From: Bacteroidota bacterium
GTDB taxonomy: Bacteria; Bacteroidota; Bacteroidia; Bacteroidales; Prolixibacteraceae
DNA length: 64,000 bases
Assembly: GCA_030698405.1 (NCBI GenBank)
Contig: JAUYMU010000059.1
Coordinates: forward strand, 37,182 to 101,181
Direction of reading: 5' to 3'
Position 1 is the first letter of the stretch. Every line of letters begins with the position of its first letter. Below the pieces are notes generated by a model, which saw only the letters and a program-made list of their open reading frames with translations, searched no databases and was not told where the DNA came from. Position numbers and translations under genes: made by a program. Positions 28,153 through 36,647 of the stretch are shown here, in pieces.

Positions 28153-30618
28153 CTATCTGGTCACCACAACCATTTCAGTCCCTTCTAATCCTTCTGATTC
28201 CGCTTTTAGTTTTATTTCTCCTGATGTTCCTGAAGGTCGTAAAATAACTAAACACCGTCCTTTGAAACTGGTTACCTGTGGCGCACGGAAACTTTTCATG
28301 TCCTTCGGATTTCCATTTTCAACGGCAGCCAACTCTCCCGCACCTTCCACTTTAAACTGAACGGGTAAAACAGCATCGGGAACCAGATTTCCTTCTTTGT
28401 CAGTTATCTCAATAGTTACATACGAAAGATCGTTGCGGCTGGCTTTCAATTCTGAACGGTCGGCAGTCAAACGGATTTTTGCCGGATTACCGGTGGTTTT
28501 CAGAATTTTGGTTTCCATTTCTTTTCCGTCTTTCAGTGCAATTGCTTTCAGTTCACCAGCTTCGTAAGGTACATTAAATGTGGCAGTCAGTTTGGTTTCA
28601 GCCGAAACCGGTTTGGTGCCAATCACTTTCCCATTCAGCTCCAGCCTGATTTCAGGATAATTGGAATAAACGTTTACCTGAAGTTTCCGGCTTTCGCTGC
28701 CCGCCCAGTTCCAGCTTTGGTGTTCGTCTGGCCAGCCCCACATACTTACCAGTTCCTTCATTCCTGAAGGGATGGGCGCGTGAACGGCCATTTCAAGGTT
28801 GCTGATTTTCCATACCACATCACGGTAATACGACTGTGGTTTTTTGAACCCGCATATATCAATGTCGCCGCAATAGGCATTGTACCATGGCCATCCCGGC
28901 GAAAATTGTGGTTTGGTATCCGGGGTAGCAATTAGTGAATGTCCAATGCCTGCTTCGCCCAAATAATCCATCGAAGTCCAGATAAAGTCGCCCAGAATGT
29001 AAGGATGTTTTTCAACCATCTGCCAGTTCTCGAAGGCTTCCTTTGCCAGCGATTCAGTGCCGATCATCATCCTGTCGGGATATTTTTTGTGATCGTTTTC
29101 ATACTCGCGCCACATGTAATTGTACCCGGCCACATCTTGCAATTCCAGCGCGGGTTGCGCATATTCCCATGTTTTGCCCGGGTTGTCCCAGAACGAGCAG
29201 ATGGCAGCGGTTACTGGTCGGGTTGTATCCAAAGACTTGATGATATTGGTTAGATTTTTGGTGATCAGCAAACCGGCAGAATCGGCTCTTTCTTTGATCT
29301 CGTTGCCGATGCTCCAAATTATAACTGAAGGGTGGTTTCGGTCGCGCAAAATCATGGATTCCAGATCAGTCTTGTGAAACCGATCGAAATAATTGCTGTA
29401 ATCATCCGGGTTTTTGGGGAGTTGCCATTGGTCGAAGGCTTCGTTGATCACCAAAACACCCAACCGGTCGCAGGCATCCAGAAATTGTGCTGAAGGCAGA
29501 TTGTGACTGGTTCTGATAGCGTTGAACCCGAATTGTTTCATCAGTTCAACGCGGCGTTCTTCCGCACGGTCGATGGCGGCTGAACCCAGCGGGCCATTGT
29601 CGTGGTGCATGCAACCGCCTTTTAAAAGAACGCGTTCGCCATTCAGTAAAAAACCTTTTTCGGCACTGAACTCGATGGAACGGATTCCGAAAGTGGTGGT
29701 TTTTTGATCGACCGTTTTGCCTTTGAATTTTATCTCGCTTACAGCTTTATAAAGATTGGGCGATTCAATTGACCAACGGGCAGGAGTTTTAACCTCCAAC
29801 AATTGTTCTACATCAGTATTTTTTGCTGAAATGGTTTGCAGTTTCGATTCCGATTGACTTACCATTTTACCTTCCGGAGAAAAAATTTGGGTTAAAACCG
29901 TTACTTCAACATCTTCGGAGGTTACATTATTGACGGTAGTTTTCACTTTAACCGTAGCTTTTTCTGCTGAAACTTCAGGAGTTGAAACGAAAGTTCCCCA
30001 AACCGGAATATTTACCAGATCGGTAATCTGCAAAGTAACATGGCGGTATATTCCTGAACCTGAATACCATCTGCTGTTTTTGCCGGGATTGTTTACCCAG
30101 ACGGCCAATGTGTTTTTTTCGCCAACCGGGTTCAGGTACGGAGTTAGATTGAAAAAGAAAGGCGTGTAGCCATTGGCATGAAAACCAAGGTGTTGTCCGT
30201 TGAGCCAAACATTGCACTCCATGTAAACTCCATCGAAATAAATCTGTACTTTTTTGTTTTTTGCTGATTCATCGAGCGTGAAAGTTTTACGGTACCAGCC
30301 AATTCCACCCATTACATGTCCGGTAGAGCCTTTGCCGGGGCTGTCTTCCGAAAACGGTCCGATCTGGTTTTTGCCTTCTGTTACTGACAAATCTTCGATA
30401 CTCCAATCATGAGGAAGATCAACCGTTCGCCATTGCGAATCGTCGAAAACAACCGAATCGGCATGGGGTACATCGCCTAAATTGAATTTCCAGCCTGTAT
30501 CAAAATTCTGTTCGCGATTGGTGAAATCTGGTTTCGCAGTATTACACGAAACGAATAGAATTGCAGTAAAAAAAATGAAAAGCAGAATACGTTGTTCAGG
30601 AGATTTTTTTGGCTTCAT
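28153..30618 (-). CDS. GH2-family beta-galactosidase-like lipoprotein
   Basis: 821 residues. Lipoprotein signal with Cys25. The GH2 sugar-binding domain (about 35-200; GWKFNLGDVPHADS, GGIGWYRKTF), an Ig-like domain, and the TIM barrel (about 315-600) follow. Catalytic residues fit the family: acid/base E440 in IWSIGNE and nucleophile E522 in IGTES. The C-terminal part has DUF4982- and Ig-like strands. It hydrolyses terminal beta-linked sugars at the cell surface or in the periplasm; whether the sugar is galactose, galacturonate or another is not certain. It converges on the sensor kinase with three bases between the stop codons. Confidence 0.9.
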   Translation of the reverse strand: MKPKKSPEQRILLFIFFTAILFVSCNTAKPDFTNREQNFDTGWKFNLGDVPHADSVVFDDSQWRTVDLPHDWSIEDLSVTEGKNQIGPFSEDSPGKGSTGHVMGGIGWYRKTFTLDESAKNKKVQIYFDGVYMECNVWLNGQHLGFHANGYTPFFFNLTPYLNPVGEKNTLAVWVNNPGKNSRWYSGSGIYRHVTLQITDLVNIPVWGTFVSTPEVSAEKATVKVKTTVNNVTSEDVEVTVLTQIFSPEGKMVSQSESKLQTISAKNTDVEQLLEVKTPARWSIESPNLYKAVSEIKFKGKTVDQKTTTFGIRSIEFSAEKGFLLNGERVLLKGGCMHHDNGPLGSAAIDRAEERRVELMKQFGFNAIRTSHNLPSAQFLDACDRLGVLVINEAFDQWQLPKNPDDYSNYFDRFHKTDLESMILRDRNHPSVIIWSIGNEIKERADSAGLLITKNLTNIIKSLDTTRPVTAAICSFWDNPGKTWEYAQPALELQDVAGYNYMWREYENDHKKYPDRMMIGTESLAKEAFENWQMVEKHPYILGDFIWTSMDYLGEAGIGHSLIATPDTKPQFSPGWPWYNAYCGDIDICGFKKPQSYYRDVVWKISNLEMAVHAPIPSGMKELVSMWGWPDEHQSWNWAGSESRKLQVNVYSNYPEIRLELNGKVIGTKPVSAETKLTATFNVPYEAGELKAIALKDGKEMETKILKTTGNPAKIRLTADRSELKASRNDLSYVTIEITDKEGNLVPDAVLPVQFKVEGAGELAAVENGNPKDMKSFRAPQVTSFKGRCLVILRPSGTSGEIKLKAESEGLEGTEMVVVTR

Positions 30619-30713
30619 TTTATTTTAATGGTTAGGTTGGTAAAAATTTAGGCTTAATAAAGTGGGGATAGTATGAAATATTTTCAATAATGATAATCTG
30701 CTGAATTTGGAGT

Positions 30714-31112
30714 CTATTTTTTTGTTTGAAGCTGATGCATTACAGTCAGATAGATCTCATTCGAGAAATCATGGAACATCTGAGCCTGTTTTAGTGTAGG
30801 TTTCCCTTCTGGTAATAAACCAAATTCGCCAGGATAGCGCGACTCAAGATACAGACTGTCAAGACCAATAAGAAGATCATCATCGACTTGAAAATCAATA
30901 TATATTGAACAGCTTTCAAATAGTTTGCTTAGTGAATGAATTTTAGGAATTCGATCCCCACTTTCTTCAATTAAAGCTTTTAGAGATTTCTCAATAGCTT
31001 GTTGAGAGTGAAATGCGACATGACCCGTTAACCGTTCATCTTGAAGGAGGTATCCTGAACTTTCGATATCTAAACTGGCAGCTTCGAGCCACTCTTTGGT
31101 AATTTGCTTCAT
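30714..31112 (-). CDS. HEPN-domain protein (HepT-like toxin partner)
   Basis: 132 residues. The helix HVAFHSQQAIEKSLKALIE is the typical HEPN segment, and R54-IPKI-H59 is the RX4H motif of HEPN RNases. The Tyr that follows in the RX4HXY version, the AMP acceptor in characterised HepT proteins, is Leu61 here. It lies 6 bases after the MNT gene, the usual two-gene order. It probably acts as an RNA-cleaving toxin inhibited by its partner; a non-toxic binding variant is possible. Confidence 0.85.
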   Translation of the reverse strand: MKQITKEWLEAASLDIESSGYLLQDERLTGHVAFHSQQAIEKSLKALIEESGDRIPKIHSLSKLFESCSIYIDFQVDDDLLIGLDSLYLESRYPGEFGLLPEGKPTLKQAQMFHDFSNEIYLTVMHQLQTKK

Positions 31113-31118
31113 GGCACA

Positions 31119-31448
31119 TTAGATCAGAATGATTCCTTTTTGCATGATTTCCTTGGAGAATGAACTTCCCAATTCAATGAATTTTTTGTGAACCGGCATT
31201 GTATGAACAATTAAATCTGAAGCATATTTTTTTCTGAATTTGCCCAATGCCTGATAAACCCTTTTTTTGATCTGTAAGTTTTCTTCAAAAGTTTCAGGAA
31301 TAATATTTTCTTTTGTAACAATATACAGATCAATATCGCTATCTTCATCAGGGATGCCATAAGCGTAACTTCCAAACAAAATTACCCTTTCAGGATCAAT
31401 CGGGCGCAAAAATTCAATGATTTCATTTTTTACAGTTTCGGACAACAT
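31119..31448 (-). CDS. MNT-type nucleotidyltransferase (MntA-like antitoxin)
   Basis: 109 residues with the minimal nucleotidyltransferase signature GSX10DXD: G26-S27, then D38 and D40 (ILFGSYAYGIPDEDSDIDLY). In characterised HepT-MntA pairs this enzyme transfers AMP from ATP to the HEPN toxin and blocks it. All catalytic residues are present. It is the first gene of the pair and begins at ATG 31448. The upstream 100 bases hold no recognisable promoter. Confidence 0.85.
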   Translation of the reverse strand: MLSETVKNEIIEFLRPIDPERVILFGSYAYGIPDEDSDIDLYIVTKENIIPETFEENLQIKKRVYQALGKFRKKYASDLIVHTMPVHKKFIELGSSFSKEIMQKGIILI

Positions 31449-31553
31449 GCTTTATAATTTTTAAGTTGGAAAGGTAAGCAATTTTGTTTTAGGGTCATTG
31501 CTATGATCTCGATCAACAATCACTTTATTGTAGGTCGATTTGCATATTGCCAG

Positions 31554-32969
31554 CTATAACTCTGACTTAAAAAACCTCATATCCTTCACTTCTTTCATAC
31601 TTTTGGGTAATTCTTCGTCATCGTTTGGAAGACTGATTCTCGGATCGGACAGAAATGCCTGTTTGTCTTCAGGAAAAGCAAGTGGAACTTTTCGGTCGGT
31701 TGACCATGCCTGATTTCCGGCAAACGTTGCGCCTGAATATCTGCCATTTGCGAATGAAACTGAATGGCCGGTAAGCAGAAAAATGTTGTTCCTGAACTCG
31801 AATCCAGGATAATCGCCCGGTTCAAAGCTCGCGGCATGGCCATAACAATTCACCACCGTATTTTCATAGATCTGGCAATCCGACATCGTTTCGGGTGCTC
31901 CTTTTGCAATCCACGCATGAAAACCGGCCTGTCCGTTTTTGCGGCCATCGTTGTAACTGATGTTGTTGCGGATAATGTTGTTTTTCCATACGGAAGCTTC
32001 CAAATACTGGAACAGTCCGTATCCGGCGCCTTCGTTGTTGGCTGAAAAATTATACTGCATCACAGAGTTGGTCATCCCGCCATCGAAGTCGAAACCTCCG
32101 CCATCTTTCCCTTTTTCTGATGTAAAGTTGTTGTGCGCATAGCAATACTGAATGGTGATACTGTCGCTTTGGTATGCCCAGATTCCAACAGGACCATTGC
32201 CTTCGCGTGGCATGTCCCAGCCGTTGCCCATTGCTTCGCAATATTCGATGATTCCGTTGGTCACGCCGCCAATCAGGATGCCATTTCCGGAGTGATTGTC
32301 CAAAACTGCCGGGCAACCCGGATTGTTTTCTGCCACACAATTGGCGATGTAAAGGTTCCTGAAAGTTTTATCTCCTGAACCTTCCAATCCACCTGCATCG
32401 TGTCCGTCCGACTCAACATTAATGCCTGAAAAACCATTGTCGTGCGCATAAACATTGGTTATCCGCAGATTCTGTCCGCCGACCGCTTTCACGCCCGACC
32501 ATAAAAACCCGCTGGTTTCAACGCTGTCGATCGAGCAATTCCATGTGCTGCGAAATTCAATTCCACTGCCTGTATTTCCTGTCAGCCTGCCATTCCCAAT
32601 AACATTCAGGTTCTTTACCTGAAGCCATGAGCAACTGTCGGCCAGAATGGAATTTTCATTTTCTCCATTGAGTATCGCTCGTCCGTTTCCATAAGATCCA
32701 ATCAAGATGGGCAGTTCTTTTGTTCCGGCCAAACCTTTTAATTTGAGCGTTCCTGCAAAAGATTGTCCTCCGGCGAATAACACCGAATTGCCAGGTAGAA
32801 GTTTAAGTGAATCTACCTTTTCTATCGATTTGAAAGGTTTTTTCATTGTTCCCTTATTCGTATCGTCGCCTGTTTGAGAGTCAACATAGTACGTTGATTG
32901 TGGCGAGCAACCGACCAGAAACATTATAAATACAGCGAATACTTGATTCAAAATCTTTGGATATTGCAT
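31554..32969 (-). CDS. Right-handed beta-helix lipoprotein (pectate lyase-like fold)
   Basis: 471 residues. The signal MQYPKILNQVFAVFIMFLVGC is followed by YYVDSQTGDDTNKGTMKKPF, the usual entry to DUF1565/beta-helix proteins. Repeating N-x-I and I-x-N ladder patterns (LRITNVYAHDNGFSGINVES, GNGILIGGVTNGIIEYCEA) run through most of the length. It may bind or cleave a polysaccharide, for example in a polysaccharide lyase or mannuronan-epimerase-like way, but no catalytic residues can be fixed. It sits with other carbohydrate-active genes on the same strand. Confidence 0.8.
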   Translation of the reverse strand: MQYPKILNQVFAVFIMFLVGCSPQSTYYVDSQTGDDTNKGTMKKPFKSIEKVDSLKLLPGNSVLFAGGQSFAGTLKLKGLAGTKELPILIGSYGNGRAILNGENENSILADSCSWLQVKNLNVIGNGRLTGNTGSGIEFRSTWNCSIDSVETSGFLWSGVKAVGGQNLRITNVYAHDNGFSGINVESDGHDAGGLEGSGDKTFRNLYIANCVAENNPGCPAVLDNHSGNGILIGGVTNGIIEYCEAMGNGWDMPREGNGPVGIWAYQSDSITIQYCYAHNNFTSEKGKDGGGFDFDGGMTNSVMQYNFSANNEGAGYGLFQYLEASVWKNNIIRNNISYNDGRKNGQAGFHAWIAKGAPETMSDCQIYENTVVNCYGHAASFEPGDYPGFEFRNNIFLLTGHSVSFANGRYSGATFAGNQAWSTDRKVPLAFPEDKQAFLSDPRISLPNDDEELPKSMKEVKDMRFFKSEL

Positions 32970-32974
32970 GGCTA

Positions 32975-33082
32975 TTATTTGATTAATTTTTGTTCAAACA
33001 GAAAATCTGTCATTCGCTGCAAGGTAGGCAAAAAATTGGGGTTGCTCACCGGCCAGTCGCACGAGTGGTCGGTTCTACCATG
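32975..33082 (-). pseudogene. Possible C-terminal remnant of a deleted gene
   Basis: Immediately after, and slightly overlapping, the esterase stop, another frame encodes a protein-like tail with DWPVSNPNFLPTLQRMTDFL and a proper TAA stop (32975-32977). It has no start of its own. The amphipathic composition and position suggest the end of a secreted enzyme gene whose front was lost, with the break near 33080. The parent family is not identified; chance coding is possible. Confidence 0.35.
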
Positions 33083-34463
33083 TATCGGTGCGGAACGGAG
33101 CCAGCGGCAATCCTTCATTACTAAACACATCGGGCATTGAAGTGTCGTCGAAACAAAAACGAGCTGCCACCGGAGTTTTTACCAATTTGGAAGAAAGGAT
33201 TACTGCATTTCCATCAATTTTGGCAGTGGCTTCTACGAATTTCTGATCATCGCCGGCAATCATGAACTTCAACGGTGTTTTTCCTGTCGATTTTAAGCCT
33301 GCTGCGGCATTGCTGAAAGTAAGGCGAACCTTGTCTTTTTCGACTTTCATCGATTCAAAAGACGGGCTTTTGTATGCACCAACATTTTGTTTGTATGTTT
33401 CGGCCAAAGCATAATTGGCAAATCGTTTGCCTACATCCAGCTTGTTTCGCGGGTGAATATCCTTGATGTTGTCAACCAAGTCGGAAACAACAATCATTCC
33501 TGTGTTTGGAACAATTTTGGTCACCAGTTCCTGCTGTTCGCGCAGGTATTCCGAAGTTCCCTGATCTCCGTAGGTATATGGTGCGATTTGAACCTGATAA
33601 AACGGAAAGTCTTTTTTGAAATCGGCGCGCCAATTTTCGATCAGTGTTTTCATCAATTGTGAGTAAATCTGGTGGTTTCCGCAGTTTGATTCGCCCTGAT
33701 ACCAGATGGCACCGGCAATTCCGTAGGGAACGACGGGATAGATCATTGAATTGTATAATGCTCCTGCAGCCCCCGGCCACCAGTCGAAATGTTCGTTGTA
33801 TTTGGCTTTGTTTAGTTCTGTATCATTTTCGATGCGGCTTTTTTCTATCCATACTTCGGCAGGAGTTCCGCCCCAGGCAGAAACGATGATACCGACCGGA
33901 ACATTCAGCTTTTGCTGCAATTCGCGTGCAAAGAAGTAACCAATTGCACTGGTTGAGCGCATGGTTTCAGGAGTACAAACCGCCCAGGATGCGTTGCAGG
34001 TTTGCTGTGGAAATTCGGCGCCTATTTTCTGAACGTGAAAAATGCGGATGTTCGGATGATTCGCTTTTGCCGCTTCTTCTTCTCCATTGATGATTTTAGC
34101 GTTTACGCTCCATTCCATGTTGGATTGTCCGCTGCAAATCCAGACTTCGCCCAGCATTACATTTTTCAGTTCGACTTTGCCATTTCCCAAGATCTGAATG
34201 GAATATGGACCTCCTGCAGCAAAGGTTTTAATGGTGGTTTTCCATGCCGAATTGTTATCCGCTTTCACTTTTACGGTGTCATTTCTGTTCCAGCTGGTTA
34301 TAATTTTTATGGTTTCGCCAGGATCGGACCAGCCCCAGATGGCGACATCAGAATTTTGTTGTAGCACCATGTTGTCGGCAAATACCGATGGGAGAATGAT
34401 TTTCGCGAACATGTTGGTTGTGAATGCGAAAAGAATCAGTACGGATAAAAAGAGTTTTTTCAT
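33075..34463 (-). CDS. Sialate O-acetylesterase-type (SASA/SGNH) carbohydrate esterase
   Basis: 462 residues. Signal peptide MKKLFLSVLILFAFTTNMFA. The nucleophile motif is CSGQSNMEW with Ser114; block III is GAIWYQGESN; the catalytic Asp/His are D335 and H337 in DIHPRNKLD. These enzymes remove acetyl groups from sialic acids or from acetylated plant polysaccharides in the periplasm. The end GLPLAPFRTDTW is normal for the family, so the gene looks complete. It lies between the beta-helix protein and a repeat-rich gap. Confidence 0.9.
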   Translation of the reverse strand: MKKLFLSVLILFAFTTNMFAKIILPSVFADNMVLQQNSDVAIWGWSDPGETIKIITSWNRNDTVKVKADNNSAWKTTIKTFAAGGPYSIQILGNGKVELKNVMLGEVWICSGQSNMEWSVNAKIINGEEEAAKANHPNIRIFHVQKIGAEFPQQTCNASWAVCTPETMRSTSAIGYFFARELQQKLNVPVGIIVSAWGGTPAEVWIEKSRIENDTELNKAKYNEHFDWWPGAAGALYNSMIYPVVPYGIAGAIWYQGESNCGNHQIYSQLMKTLIENWRADFKKDFPFYQVQIAPYTYGDQGTSEYLREQQELVTKIVPNTGMIVVSDLVDNIKDIHPRNKLDVGKRFANYALAETYKQNVGAYKSPSFESMKVEKDKVRLTFSNAAAGLKSTGKTPLKFMIAGDDQKFVEATAKIDGNAVILSSKLVKTPVAARFCFDDTSMPDVFSNEGLPLAPFRTDTW

Positions 34464-34490
34464 AGTTGATATTTTTAGTTTAGTTTTTAT

Positions 34491-34840
34491 TCATGTCCGT
34501 TGCCTAAAGGCAAACAGCCTGTCCCGATTTTATCAGCGATTTTTTAGGCTCTATTTGCTTTAGTCGTATAAAATGTAAATTATTGAATATGAGATAATAA
34601 AATCATAAATTATAAAATAAAATGCGGCGGCCTTAGTGTTACTTTGTGGCTTGGTGTCTTTGTGGCATTAAAGAAAACTGCCACTAAGTCACCAAGCCAC
34701 AAAGATCCACGAAAAAGGCATCCGCCATATTTAATTCTAGTAAATATTTTCATAAATTATTGTCAATCAATTCAATTTGCAAAGCTTAATTAAAATGAAC
34801 TACATTAAATAAATCGCTGATTTTATCGGGAGCAAAGGAT
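34491..34840. repeat. Dispersed GTCCGT...AGCAAAGGAT repeat, split by an insertion
   Basis: The left part (34495-34534) and right part (34819-34840) together match the family copy at 63865-63919. The match covers GTCCGT(C/T)G, AACAGCCTGTCCCGATTT, and GGGAGCAAAGGATA. The split falls in the A/T-rich middle where the MITE-like element entered. Other copies or relatives lie at 56472-56575 and at the right edge of the window. Confidence 0.75.
34535..34818. mobile_element. MITE-like insertion, 284 bases
   Basis: Ends AGCGATTT and AAATCGCT form 8-base terminal inverted repeats, flanked by a 9-base direct duplication GATTTTATC (34526-34534 and 34819-34827). Removing the element and one duplication restores the host repeat. 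Inside, CTTTGTGGCTTGGTG (34642-34656) and its exact complement (34690-34704) form a long stem. There is no coding capacity, so a transposase must act in trans. Confidence 0.7.
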
Positions 34841-34864
34841 AGCGCTTTTTTCGCTTGTTTCTCA

Positions 34865-35044
34865 TTCCGTTCGAAATAAGATTCAACTATTGTTCATCCT
34901 TATTTCGCGGACGGAAAATTCTTCCGAATCCGATTTTCTACAAATATTTCGCACCTCTGACGCTGGTTCTGCCATAAATATGCATTTGTAATTTAGAATT
35001 CATTTTCATGGGTGACCCCATCGGGCGACCACAAAGGGTCGCCC
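34865..35044. repeat. Further hairpins before the GH43 stop
   Basis: TTCCGTTCGAAATAAG (34865-34880) folds with 34899-34916, and GGGCGACC (35023-35030) with GGTCGCCC (35037-35044). The second stem abuts the GH43 stop codon and could protect or end that transcript. No gene is seen in the whole 34464-35044 gap. Confidence 0.55.
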
Positions 35045-36169
35045 CTACAAGTTCCACATATCTTTCCAATACAATTTTGGGGCATCGCCTTCGAATACGA
35101 TGGGCAACCAAACGTATCGGCCATCAATCGGATTATCGGGTGTCCAGCGGTCGCCCATGTAAATGTAACTGTCTTTTTTACCCTGAACCTGCAATACGAA
35201 AGTGCTTTGCGAATGGAAAGTCAGTTCCGAATCTTTACCAATTGCCGGATTTCCAAGTTCAGTCCATGTTCCGAAAATCTCGTCAGCTACTGCTGAGCGG
35301 GCTGCATTGGGATCCCAACCAGTGCAATCGGAGGCGATGATGTAATATTTGCCGTTGCGTTTAAAAAGTGCAGCGCCTTCCATGTAGCGCCCCGGAAATA
35401 CCCTGAAATACTGTCCTGAATACGACAAATAATCATCGGATAACTTCGATATATGCGTGGTACTGTTTTCTTCCGAAGAATAAATGTGGTAGGCTGTTCC
35501 GTCGTCGTCAACAAACAGGTTCATGTCGCGGGCCATTTGTCCGCCTTTGAAATCCCGACCTAAAATATTTACAGAATCAACGTGTGCAGGCAAACATCCT
35601 TTCCCGCCGCAATAATGGGGTTTAACCCAATCAGCAACCGGTTTTTTATGAAAAGACTGAACATTGACCGGCCAGTAACCGGCGTTTGGCCGGAAGCTTT
35701 TCAGGAAAATAAATGGGCCGGCCGGATGATCGCTGACGGCAACACCGCTGCGGGCGGCATCGTACCCTTTGCCTTTCAATTCGAGATGAAACCACATCAC
35801 GAACTTTTTGGTTTTTGCGTTGTAAATCACCTTCGGACGCTCAAGGATGCAACCTTTGGCAATATCACTTTCAGGGTTGGTTTCGTCCACTTTAAGGGCA
35901 ATTCCTTCGTTTTTCCAGTTATACAAATCGCGAGACGAATAACAGCCAACACCCACCTGTGCCGTGTTCCCAATTTTTCCGGCGATTTTATGCTCGCCAT
36001 ACCAGTAATAAACGCCATCGTGGTACAGCACCCCACCACCATGGGCATTGATATGCGTTCCGGTGTTGTCTTTCCAGATTTCTCCGGGAATAATTTGTTT
36101 GGAAGTTTGTGCTTTCAGGGTAAAAACACAAAAAAAAGCAAGTAAAAGAAATTGAAACTTTTGGGTCAT
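35045..36169 (-). CDS. GH43-family exo-galactanase-like enzyme
   Basis: 374 residues with signal peptide MTQKFQFLLLAFFCVFTLKA. The five-bladed propeller of GH43 starts INAHGGGVLYHDGVYYWYGE, the pattern of the exo-beta-1,3-galactanase-like subgroup. The likely catalytic acid is E110 in CILERPKVIYN. The usual GH43 general-base Asp near the first blade is replaced (NAHGGG), as in that subgroup, where a base Asp is known to be missing. It probably trims galactan or arabinogalactan side structures. It fits with the GH2 and esterase genes around it. Confidence 0.82.
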   Translation of the reverse strand: MTQKFQFLLLAFFCVFTLKAQTSKQIIPGEIWKDNTGTHINAHGGGVLYHDGVYYWYGEHKIAGKIGNTAQVGVGCYSSRDLYNWKNEGIALKVDETNPESDIAKGCILERPKVIYNAKTKKFVMWFHLELKGKGYDAARSGVAVSDHPAGPFIFLKSFRPNAGYWPVNVQSFHKKPVADWVKPHYCGGKGCLPAHVDSVNILGRDFKGGQMARDMNLFVDDDGTAYHIYSSEENSTTHISKLSDDYLSYSGQYFRVFPGRYMEGAALFKRNGKYYIIASDCTGWDPNAARSAVADEIFGTWTELGNPAIGKDSELTFHSQSTFVLQVQGKKDSYIYMGDRWTPDNPIDGRYVWLPIVFEGDAPKLYWKDMWNL

Positions 36170-36180
36170 TTGTATTTGGT

Positions 36181-36482
36181 TTAGACATTTTTGGTCTTGA
36201 TCTCCAGTGCCTTTATTGCTCTGTCAAAATCAGAAATGTATTGTGTATCGTATGTGTACCATCTTCAGCAGTATGTCGGAAATTCCGACATACTGAATCT
36301 TCCTTTAATTCCCCCTCAGTAAAAACATTTTTAATGTGTTCTGTAATTGTCACGCGGTTTTTGTCAAGCAATTCGGCAATTTGTTTCTGATTTAGCCAAA
36401 CGGTTTCATCTTCAAGCCTTACCTGAAGTTTGGTTTTGCCATCATCTGCAATATAAAACAATATTTCTGATTGACTTTCCAT
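36181..36482 (-). pseudogene. RhuM-family gene remnant, internally deleted and frameshifted
   Basis: The first 80 codons (ILFYIADDGKTKLQVRLEDE, then VCRNFRHTAEDG) are the conserved RhuM N-terminus with its helix-turn-helix-like part (LNQKQIAELLDKNRVTITEH). After about 36250 the frame ends early at 36213, while a shifted frame carries YISDFDRAIKALEIKTKNV and a stop at 36181-36183, which looks like the original C-terminus. Intact RhuM proteins are about 300 residues, so roughly 200 codons have been lost. Confidence 0.7.
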
Positions 36483-36647
36483 TTTTATAGTTGCTGAAAT
36501 TCAATAACAGTTTGTGTTGATTTCCCTTTATTCAGGTGGAACTTCTTGGTCTGGTTCCAATTGAATCGTAAAGTTAAACGCTAAATGGGAAAAGGCAACT
36601 AAAAGTGTCGGGAAAGTACTGTTTTAATAGGTTATGGGTTACAAACT

